Of a stretch of DNA of 64,000 bases, positions 51,301-61,665 are shown piece by piece. The stretch covers positions 248,001 through 312,000 of the forward strand of contig NOWV01000008.1 in the NCBI GenBank assembly GCA_003344405.1. The letters are read 5' to 3'. The stretch comes from Trichoplax sp. H2. Its lineage: Eukaryota; Placozoa; Uniplacotomia; Trichoplacea. The notes beneath the pieces are model-generated. The model was not told the DNA's origin, did no database searches, and worked only from the letters and a program-made list of their open reading frames with translations. A program made the position numbers and the translations under genes. Numbering within the stretch: the first letter of the stretch is position 1; each line of letters starts with the position of its first letter.

Positions 51301-53597
51301 CTGTCGTAATGTACTATCAGCAATGAATGAAGTTCTATACAATGACCTAAATTTTCGCGGAAATCGCACCAATTACTATGATGATCGAAATTCGTTTATT
51401 GATCAGGTAGTTCCATTTTACACTTGAAATTGACTATATATTTCAATTACTTTCATTTACAATATGCCAAGAGCAACAGTAACGACTGAAACAAGTCTTA
51501 CATTTTTCAAGGTTTTACATCGTCGGATAGGAATTCCTATAAGTCTATGCATCATTTATCTTGCTATTGCACGAAGGCTGAAAGTCAAACTGGATCCGGT
51601 AATTCCATTCTTATCTGTTATCGGAAAAAATTGCTATTATAGAATGAACACCGTCACAGAATGAGAATATAACGAATTATATCCATATTTGTTCAATCTC
51701 TAGTATTTCAAGGGTTACGTAAATGAATAACTGATAATATTTTATAGCTCCAAAATATAAAGGCTTATTAAGTAATACATTAACCTAGCAATTTCACATT
51801 AAATAGTTAATTTTTCAACTAAATGTTTTGGTCACGCACTCTTTTAGATCGGTTTTCCTGGTCATTTCTTATTACGCTTGCAACGTTCTGAAACGTACGT
51901 AATATGATTGAGGAAAAATTTCCTTATTCAATATGTAAAATAAATAAAGTACAGTGCATACTCGTATATCAAGTATTTATAAACCATTATTACTTTAATA
52001 TGTCTATAGTATGAATCTATTATCAAATATTGGCATCTAAATTAGTAATGTTTGTGCAAAATATTTCTTTCTGATTAGAGTTTATGGCGATGCTACTACA
52101 GCTGAAGTATTCATTGACGCTTTCGACCATGGTAAATTGCTCAATCAAAATGAAGCATTTGATATGTCACCTAACCCATCACATAAGAAAATTGAACTCT
52201 TACAACCTATTAAAAACAGACAGGTGATAATAAGTTAATGTACCGTGTATATTTTCTACCTCAATGTATGTTAATAAACCTAAGCAACAGAAACAGAGTG
52301 TTTCTAGTACTGCGTTGTTTAGAAAATTTTTGTATCGTAATCTTAATGAAATTGTCCTATTTTCTAGGTACTAGCCAGAATGGTTAGAAATCTCACTAAT
52401 ATCTATCAGAACAACTTTAGGCGTCAAAACATGTAATTTCATTATTACTAGATTTCTTTATTTCTAATATCCTTTTACTACAGAGTCTACATTTTGAATA
52501 CAAAATAATAGGACTCTTATAAATCAATATTATTTCTTACAGAAATAATGATCCTTCGTTTGCAACATTTTAATAGGTTAACTGCCTTAATTAATTCGCT
52601 ACGCTTGATATTGCTCTTGTGTCCTGAAGATGAAGATAATCATTCCTTTTTAACACGATTGCTTTACCATTTTCACGTTTACGATGAAGAGGTCGATCAT
52701 CTTTCTTGCTACAGTTTAGCGGATAAATATAAATTTCATTTGTTTTATTATTTTCAATTTTTTATTTAATTCTCGCAGGTGATCAGAAGTGCAGAAGAGA
52801 AAGCGAAGAGCGGAATTTTTAAATTAAACCTTGGGCACTTAGATAGCTTAGAAAGGATGAAAGAATTAAAACAAAAATCCCGTAAACATGAGGTAGATGG
52901 TTGTTTGATTGGTATTCAAGTGTAGTAATTTGCTTAATATTTTAGTTGCTTCAATCTTATAGTTGAAAGTTAAGCGTCGGCCGCCACATGTCAATTTACC
53001 AACAAATGTGATATACAAAGTTGGAATGATGATGCAACATCGAAGGTTGGCATACTATCTTAATCAAATTAGACATAATAACAGTATTAGCAGAGTTATA
53101 TTGGTACGATTATTAATATTATACAATATAACTAATATATCAGAAAATCCTGATTAATATACATGATTTACACGGTCAATTAGCTATCAGCGTTATTATC
53201 AATACTTGAAATATCTTTGTTTTAGATATAACTATACGTGTGTAATATATGGCTGGGATTATGAATGCAGAATGACCCAGGCTTGGGTTACACAAATGGG
53301 AGTTGATATGTTACCGAATGGAACTAAACAACCCTTTTATAATGTTCTTGTAGAAGATGGTTCACAGCGTTATGCTGCCCAAGGTAAGGGGTCTTGTTAA
53401 GCATTCTTCGCGATGGATTTACCATTCATTCATGAATTCCTTCGCTATTTTTTTCTTGCATATTAGAAAATCTACGACAAATTGAAGAACAAATCGAACC
53501 ATGCCCTAACGCAGAAGTTGGCAAGTTCTTTCAATCGTTCACTGGTACAAATTATGTGCCTAATGACCAATTGCGAATTCGTTATCCAGACTACTAA
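48342..53597 (+). CDS. FBXO21-like F-box protein, copy 1 (13 exons)
   Basis: Joined exons: 48342-48523, 49900-50145, 50560-50840, 51285-51406, 51512-51598, 51848-51894, 52079-52223, 52368-52432, 52577-52691, 52779-52892, 52963-53045, 53226-53383, 53467-53597. This gives 591 aa in frame with GT-AG introns. Domains are an N-terminal F-box (about 14-58, LPDEVIEFI), a transglutaminase-like/SirB1-type region (about 250-395: YYDDRNSF, RRIGIPISL, FPGHFLLRL), a tetratricopeptide-like helical linker, and a C-terminal YccV/HspQ-like domain (about 485-548: VIYGWDY, QPFYNVLVEDGSQRYAAQ). This order is that of FBXO21, and human FBXO21 has a similar length. F-box proteins recruit substrates to the SCF (Skp1-Cul1) ubiquitin ligase in cytosol or nucleus. 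The substrate here is unknown. Intron 1 (1.4 kb) holds a tandem array. Tail to tail with its paralogue at 55175-61665. Confidence 0.93.
48830..49720. repeat. Intronic tandem array, about 5 units of 160-190 bp
   Basis: Within intron 1 of the plus-strand FBXO21-like gene. GTAGAGTAATGCAACAGTGGACCTGCAG recurs at 49001, 49170, 49332 and 49519, with an earlier diverged unit near 48831. Each unit also has GTGCTAGCCAATTTACATTC, CAAGTTGTATTACAT and ATCAAGTCATAGACTACTAAAAATA. Copies are moderately diverged. Confidence 0.88.
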
Positions 53598-55174
53598 AGC
53601 AGCGGGCGTATGAAAATTTTATTGTAAAATTATATCCGAGTTATTGTATTATCGTGTATAAGTGTTTAATCCGTTACTCTATGATGAATATAAATTACCA
53701 GGCTGGATCGTGAGATAAGCCAGTTCTGTATTCGATTTACATCGGATGCTATCAACTATAATTTACTTAATGATTCGAAGGCTGGAACTGTAACGGTTAA
53801 AAAATCTCTTCTTTAATAACACAGTACTCTTTTATCTATATTATTTAAAATAAGTCTAAATTTATCACACGAAAGATATTCCATGTCAACATGGACTTCG
53901 CTAAGTAAATTATGCAACTCCCTACTGTGAGTATATTGAAATAAGAGTTTATTAAGATAATACAAACTCCGTTTATCAGATATGCGAATTGGTTAGTCAT
54001 TACTAATTATGTTACCAATTAGAGAAGTTTAATTAATGCAATAATTTTCCTTGAAAGCGATTTAAAAGGGCTAATTGTGGAATTAACAATCTGTATTATA
54101 CGACAATTTATGGAAATAGAAGTTCTCAATAATTAGGTTTCAATGTGGTAAATTAATGCGTACTTGTTTGTACAATAATTACATTTCTGTACGTATACTG
54201 TACATCTTTATACATGTAGTACTGTCGAGCATTTCATTTTCAAATCAACATGCGGAACTAGTTAAAAATAAAAAAAACTCTAATATTACAAATGATGCTA
54301 AAATCTCAAGACTAAAATTATTAAAATCAGCTTTAAGTGATTAGCAAAAGCTATAACTTTCGTAATATTGTAATACGCAGAATACTAGCATGTAAGTGCA
54401 TACAGTTTGCTTTATTCAAATTTAACAAATATGAATATGGATAATTTATTTTTTGATCGTTTAAAAGATAGCATTTGTCGTAGGGCAGAGTGCGATCACT
54501 GCTAATCTCAACAGTATAAATATGCGTATACCCTTTACTTGTATACAAGTGCTTGAAAAGGTGTAATGTACAAAGCTATTTCATAAATTAAGATAACATA
54601 ATATTCACATACCCGTATAATTACTTTACAATAGCGCAGATATTTATACATGCCTGGCTGTAGTACAGAATTAGTAATACGTAAAATGTATTATAATCTT
54701 AATGTCCACAAGATTAGCATTGAAACATACGCAAGGTGTAATTGAAATAATACACCGAAAAATACCGTAGTAAAATGGTCAAAAATAACTTGGAAGTAGG
54801 GTGCTATAAGTTAAAATATTATTATGGTAAAATTAGAATTTAGGACTAGGGCAAAATATTATATACTGTTAACATGCCTACATGAGTAAGTACAGCACGA
54901 GAATAGGGCATACTACATGTGAAAGTAATACTTTCATATAAGTTCTAACTGGCTTTATGCAACAGTCATTCTTCTAAACATTTGGCAAATAAGATATGGC
55001 TAAATTAGTGTATATAGATAAGATAAGTTGATGATCGTTGTAAATGATAATATATATAATGCCATGTTATAAACTAGCCAGCTAAATCATAATTTTTATT
55101 TCTGGTATAAAATAGTATATAAAAATAGGAATATGTTTCCATAAAGTTGAAAAATAAGAGTTATGTTAATTATC
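53598..55174. other. Convergent intergenic region between FBXO21-like copies
   Basis: The 1.6-kb spacer holds the 3' ends of both paralogues. I see no further gene; the 62- and 65-codon frames at 54156-54344 and 54351-54548 have no motif. The two halves show no obvious long inverted repeat, so the duplication that created the pair is not recent. Confidence 0.55.
55095..55100 (-). promoter_or_regulatory. Candidate poly(A) signal, FBXO21-like copy 2
   Basis: Reads AATAAA on the minus strand, 75 bases after the stop codon of the minus-strand FBXO21-like gene. Position and hexamer fit a cleavage signal. Confidence 0.5.
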
Positions 55175-58100
55175 TTAATCGTCCGGATAACGAATAGATA
55201 ATTCCTGATTCAGAATGTATCTTTCGCCATCGAACGATTGAAAATATTTGCCAACCTCAGGATGACAGCATGTGGATTTTTGTCCTTCTACTTCCACAAG
55301 ATTTTCTATAAAATTAGAAGGAATTTAGCAATTATAGCGGTTATAATTAATCAGCATAATCTAATTTTGAAGAATACTAATGCTTGCCTTGTGCAGCATA
55401 TCTTTCTGAATTATCTTGAGCAAGTATGTAATAGAATGGCTGTTTTGCATTAGTAACTGGTGAATCAACTTTGATTTGCTTTATTCGATTTTGAGTAATT
55501 TTACGTTGATAATCCCAGCCATGAATGACACCAGTCCAACCGTCACTTTCGTTAATAAATAATGTTGAAATAAAAGTAATTAAGATCATACCAACATGAA
55601 ATCGTAAAGAAAAATTAGCATTTTTGTAAACAAACCTTATTATTATCTCTACGAGTATCGAAAATAAAAACTTATAACAATAATATCAAATATGTTATAG
55701 GTAACAATTTATAGATACCTTCTATGTTTTACTATAGTTCCAATTCGGAAAAGAATAGTAGCAGATGATTCCAAGGATCGATACTTAACTTTCGGCTAAA
55801 ATGAGATATTTCCGAATGAGCAACTTTGTTCTTACAAGCATCTAATGGGTATAACATTATGGTATCTGCTGCTTAATATCGAATTTGTATATGATTTACC
55901 TCAGCAGGTATATGCTTTATATCTTTTAGGCGATTTAGACAAGTTAAGTGGCGTGGATTGATTTCGAATATGCCAGCTCTCGCTTTTTCGAATGCACTTT
56001 CAACAACCTGACGATTTGGTAAGTAAATTAAAAATTTATTAAATAGTGGTTGAAAAATTGTTCCACAACTCACTTATACCTCATCGTCATAAACACAATA
56101 ATCGAGATAGATACGGGATAGAACTCCGTGATTTTCCTCATCTTCTGGATAAATAAGTACCACCAGCTGAAGATAGCTCGTTAACACTTTGTATCTAGAT
56201 TAGAAAGAATCAGTTATTATCATAACAGTTCTGTAATACTATTACATATGTAAATTTGATAAACAGCATCGTTCAGAATCCGATAGTGTATGCTATGCTA
56301 TATAACCGAGGACATAAATTAGAATAATTTTATTATTTTTGAAGCAGCAACTTTTGAAATTTACGTTTTTCCGTTTCTATATTTATTCATGCAGCTGTTG
56401 GTTAGATTTCTCGCAATTGCGCGTAAAAACTGCCATGACATTGAGATGAGAAAAGAAACTTATTTGTTTTGGTTTGTCATTAACATTCCGATCTAAACGT
56501 TATACAGGAAACTGCAATTTTCGTTACTAAAACGAAGTAATAGGTATATTATTTGGAAGTCCATGTAATTTATGGTATTGAATTACCTCTCTATTTTTAA
56601 TTGGCTTTAAGGATTTAATCGATGCATTCAAGTTTCCAGGCAATGTAGTCAAAGCTTCGCGCTGCGTTAACAACTTACCGTTGCTAAGAATATCAACGTA
56701 TCGCTCTATCATTTCCAAGTTTTTGCTTCAGAGAAATACATAACATTTTAGTAATAAGAAGGCTTAAATGTTTCATATCGAATAGTTTCACCTATATTTC
56801 ATTAGTTGTCTTACAGCTAAATAATATTACTAAATATCTATTAGGGAGTACGTAACACTTGAAAATTATTAGGATATTATTTCATGGTCTCTTTAATTCA
56901 ATAATAATTAAAAACGCATTTACCTTCCAAAGCATTGAAGTCGAAGTATTATATAATTCGGAAACGTAATCTGTAGAGTATTTACAACAAGAAATAAGCA
57001 ATAAAAGCCAATCTCTTACAGCTATTGTAATAAATACTTCATGTAATATCTGGAATTAAAACATACCCATAGTTGCGATAGTACCGTAAAAATAGCCCAC
57101 GGAATACTAAAACTGCATATTAATAAGGTATAATTTCAATTTATAATCTAATGACATACCGGATCTAGTTTTACTCTCAATCGTTGAGCAATTGCAGAAT
57201 ATAATGCAGCAAAAAATATTGGCGTTCTGTCCGTACGCAAGATCTTAGGAAAGTTGTATAAAAAATAATTACTATACTAAGAATAAAATTATCCATCCTC
57301 GTCTTAAATTTATTACCATAAGTGGGGTTGCAGTTGTAAATCCTCTTGCTTCAAGATCAATAAAGGCTATGAGATCACGGTAAGAATTGATATTACCATC
57401 ATAGCCAAGATCGCCATAAAGAACCTTGTTGATTGCCGATAAAATGTTGCAGCAAGAATAATAATCTCGTACTATTTAATAAATATAAGAATAAGATGAA
57501 CCGTTAAGATTTTAATAGGTTAAGCTATAATCGCATCCAAAGCCATAAAAATATGATTACTTTATCTCGAAAGACAGCGATGCATATAATACACCCGCGT
57601 ATAACATTGACTAGACTTGCTTCACAGTCTTGCAATTTAGCTAGCGCGACTAATAACGTAATACTATTAGTGTGAAGTGTTGAATACTCAAATGTCTATT
57701 TCGAAAAAAAGTACATTATCACGAAATGTAACACTTTGATTTAATTCTACGATATGTCTGTAAGTTTATAATCTATGGTTAGAATATAGAACATCAATTA
57801 TCACAAATATGCACGTAAGCTTTCAATCTATGGTAAGAAATAGAACATCTGCAATTACATGATGCTGTTATAAATCGGAGTTCAAATAATTTCAAGTTAT
57901 TTTATGTAATAATTAGCCTATCAATGCAGTGCAATATGTCCATACAGTACATGCATTGCTAACTTACAATAGCCAGTTTCGCTGTCTCTTACTGACACGT
58001 TAGAGTCAATCAAATATTGTTTAACTTGTTTAACAATAGCATCAATTTGTTTGTTGCAGTTATCTTCATTTGTAATATTACAAGCCATCAACCAAGAAGA

Positions 58101-61100
58101 AAATAGAAATGCTCCTTCTTCGATTAATATGTCGTCATCCGGTAATTTTAACATATTTTTAATTCGTGGCAACAAGCAAAGCTTATTGTAGACATTTTTT
58201 CCATAATACTTTAAAGTTAAGTTATCGTTGCTATAACCAAAAATACGAATAATGAATTAGTAGATTCAGTAACTTATATACCATTTTCAGTTTATGATAT
58301 TTATATTTTAATGATGCTAGATTTCGATAGGCAATATTGCCAGTTAACTAAATGATCGATTGTACAGCAACAGATAAAATATTTTCAGATGTCTGATGAT
58401 AGCTTCATGATTGAGCAGGGATAATGCATATAAGAGGGGTAATGAAACAAATTTATAGAACATAACAAATATTAAGCCTAATTGATTATTAAAAGCGAAT
58501 GAAATAAGTGAAATTTCATATATCATTACATTTTGTAATAATTTTTGAATACAACCAATTTTGCAATTATGAATTTCACGAATATTAGAGACCAAGTACT
58601 TATCGTCGTCATAAGTTAACACTAACCTTGAATCAGATAAAAGTGTTACTAAATACTCGGTAAGTGTTTCATTAGCAATGTTGTCTTTATCCTTTTGCAA
58701 TAGAGTTTTGATGGGTCTGTAAGCATCACTTGATATTAAATCATCATCATAATATCGTCGATTAATTTCATTTAGTTCTTGTTGGATCTTCAATTCTAGT
58801 TTATGCCTTGCTATAAACAGTTGATACCAATCCGTGGATGCATTTTCTAGTGCTTTATCCCATTTAGACCACCTAAATAAGGCATTGATAATTAATCATA
58901 AAAAAAGGAAATAATACGATATACTAGTTTAATAGTCTTATTATTAAAATAGGGATTAGTAATAATAATAATATATCCCTTTGTTTATAATAGTATATAC
59001 TGTATCAATTCAACATGGATCTCTTTAGTTATGGAACAAGTAAATAACTTCAAGGAGTTTCCTGTTACCATTTCGCTTAAGATCATGACAGATCTCTTTT
59101 TTTTAAATTACTCTTGAATTATGTTGGTCGTTGAACAGTGTTATAGCGACATGATCGTTTTCTATTCTCATATCGACCCAACCAACTCAGTAGCTTTTTC
59201 TTCATCTCCATTTTTTTATTGTAATATATCAACTTTGAGAGTAAAATGAAGGTGAAAGGACGTTCCTACAGATTAATTTAATACAGTAGAAGTTCTATAA
59301 GATATGATGGTGTTGCAAGGATGTTGTCGTAGCAAATTTTCTGTCTAATTTGTGATTGAATGCGTAATAAGCCAACGATTTCAGTTAGAACAAAATTTGT
59401 TATCTATGATCCCTTTAGGATCCTTGCCAATGTAGAGCTCTATGTCGTTAAAAAAGTTCAATACAAACCCAAAATGAATGACAACTAAGTAGCAATTTTA
59501 CTTGTCTGATGTCTGGTTAGGCCTAGCAATAATTAATTTGTATTTCAAGCAGATTTCCTTAGTAGATTAGTACGACTAAACAGTATCTAGCAATCATTAG
59601 TCATTAAGATGCAATTTGCTTATCTTCAATTAGGTATCGTTAAAAACAATTCAACACTAAACCTAAAATGGACTATAACTATTAAGAATCAATTCTACTT
59701 GTCTTATGTCTTACTAGGCTTAGCAATGATTAATTTGTATCTAACGCAAATTTTCATGGTATAGTATCTAGTAGTCATTGATCATTAAGATGAATGTCGC
59801 TTTGTCTTCAATTAGGCATCTTCATAGTATGCAACATAGCCCAGTAGGTAAAGGCAATAACGGGTATCAAAACTTGAATAGATACGACTGGTACTACTAA
59901 ATAACATCATTTCAGATGTTTATGGCAGTATCTACTATAACATAGAATACAAATTGCTTCCAACATACATGGGTAGTAATTCTATTTTGTGTTATGGCCA
60001 TCAAGTACATTCAATGATAATTGATATCAGTTACTAGATAATCAAGAGAAAATTTGTATGAGATTGCTTAGCAGGGCCATAGTGTGGAAATCATGAATAA
60101 GCTTATTAACACTTGTGTTCGTAGTATCTATCCTGATATTGCTAACTACAATTCAAGTAGTGAATATTGATGTCAAAGATTACTTCTCTTTGGACATGAT
60201 TTTCCCGGTAAATGTACTTCTATTCGATCAGCACTATCCTTTAGAAGGTCAGTCATTTCAAGGGAAATAATGGACGAGGATACTTTAGTGCCCTAAATTG
60301 CCAAATTCTTGTGGTGGACATTGATCAACGCTTTTGTCTATCAGTCTTTCCACTTATAATTTATGACGTTAAACACTTCTATTCCACAACAGCAATATTC
60401 TTTAGAATACCACTCATTTCAAGGGAAATATTGGGTGATGATGCATGAGCGCTGTAAATTGACAAACTCTTATAATGGACATTGGTCAACGATGTTGTCT
60501 ATCCGTCTTTCTCCTGATTGCTTATCATTTATGACTTTAAACGTTTCTATTCCATACCAGCAACATCTTTAAAAAGTACCACTCCTTTCAAGGGAAATAT
60601 TGGGTGAGGATACATGAGTGCTCCAAATTGACAAACTCTTATGATGGACATTGATCCTGACAATCAGTCTTTCTCCAGGTTGCTCAATTATTACCTTAAA
60701 CACGATAGCTAACAGAGTTATTGTAATTGAAAAGGAAGCTACTATATCTTTAAAAGTAAACTAGACATGATAGCATGATATTTCAGATGAACAACATGAT
60801 TAATAGTAGGATAACATTGTAAACTGATCTACTGGTCGATGAAAGCACCGTCATTTATTCTACTCATAGTGAACTAAACATCCTTTACAGTAGTATTTAG
60901 TTCATATCCATAAGTAGAGTTTTTTTGAACGCATGGGAAGGTGTGAAAACTGTAGGAGCCATGACTTGCCAATTAATCATTCATTTTTCCCGCTTCATGT
61001 TGTTTGTCTTTGGTTCAAGTACTGTAGAATTCAATTGCTTTCTCTATCGTATGATCATAAGCCTACAAGAATGGGTAGGCTACAGGGTAAAATGGATAAT

Positions 61101-61665
61101 GCTATGGCAATGACAAGGGTCCATTGCTAGTTTTTAATTTTCCTCTACTACTTGATATCATCAGCAATATCCAGGGATACCCTTATCCAATCATGGTGAA
61201 AATACAAGTAAACTAACAATTCATGCCGTTAGTAGGTAATGCAATTATAGCAATTAACAAGGACTATCTATTCTATCGATGGCACTACTGACAGTAATAT
61301 CATTCACTTTTAACTGTATTAGACATAAGTAGATGATTTTTGCTCCTTGCTGAAATAGCAAAATGGACTTTACAAGGGTTAAAATAGTAATTAATATCAT
61401 GACACCGATGTTGTCGACCTATAAGTGCCACGGTAGAATGGACTAATTTTATTCAGTAGTTGCTCGTTTCTTACCTTGATTTGGCTTTAAATTGCCACAA
61501 ACTAGAGCCTAAACACACATGATGGAGATATTTACAAACAGCCGATATACAAAGAATATCATGATGATTCAGAAGTGGCTGGATTAAAATCGCTTCAATT
61601 AATTCGTCTGGTAAATAGATCAAATTCAACTGGTTATCGCCATGACAATCTTCTTCATCGCCCAT
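55175..61665 (-). CDS. FBXO21-like F-box protein, copy 2 (13 exons)
   Basis: Joined exons: 61665-61475, 58872-58627, 58230-57968, 57471-57317, 57243-57160, 56970-56924, 56725-56587, 56429-56365, 56194-56080, 56007-55900, 55795-55719, 55545-55388, 55305-55175. This gives 592 aa, with the same 13-exon layout and phases as copy 1; exons 2, 6, 8, 9, 12 and 13 have identical lengths. The F-box (about 17-62, LPDELIEAI), SirB1-like region and C-terminal YccV-like domain (about 487-549: VIHGWDY, KQPFYYILAQ, ERYAAQ) are all present. The transglutaminase-like core is eroded: the IGIPISL stretch of copy 1 reads RTPIFFA here, and exon 4 carries about 12 extra codons. Intron 12 starts with GC instead of GT. 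The ATG has A at -3 and G at +4. It is likely a functional but diverging SCF substrate receptor; no frameshift or premature stop was seen. Intron 1 is 2.6 kb and repeat-rich. Confidence 0.9.
59447..59830. repeat. Intronic tandem duplication, 2 x about 189 bp
   Basis: Two diverged copies start near 59447 and 59636 (TCGTTAAAAA). They share TTCAA(C/T)AC(A/T)AA.CC..AAATG, TTTTACTTGTC/TCTACTTGTC, AGGC(C/T)TAGCAAT(A/G)ATTAATTTGTAT and CATTAGTCATTAAGATG. They lie in intron 1 of the minus-strand FBXO21-like gene. Confidence 0.8.
60215..60690. repeat. Intronic tandem array, 3 units of about 175 bp
   Basis: Units begin near 60242, 60417 and 60587 with CATTTCAAGGGAAATATTGG. They continue with AAATTG(A/C)CAAA(C/T)TCTT..(G/A)TGGACATTG(A/G)TC, TCTATC.GTCTTTC and TTA..ATTTATGAC.TTAAAC. 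Located in the long first intron of the minus-strand FBXO21-like gene; unit sequence unrelated to the intron-1 array of the other copy. Confidence 0.85.

Noticed and set aside
57080-57112. Possible alternative exon in intron 5 of FBXO21 copy 2
   Set aside because: It has AG and GT borders and is open, but it ends in a phase that leads to a stop in exon 7. The exon at 56970-56924 matches the paralogue in length, phase and sequence.
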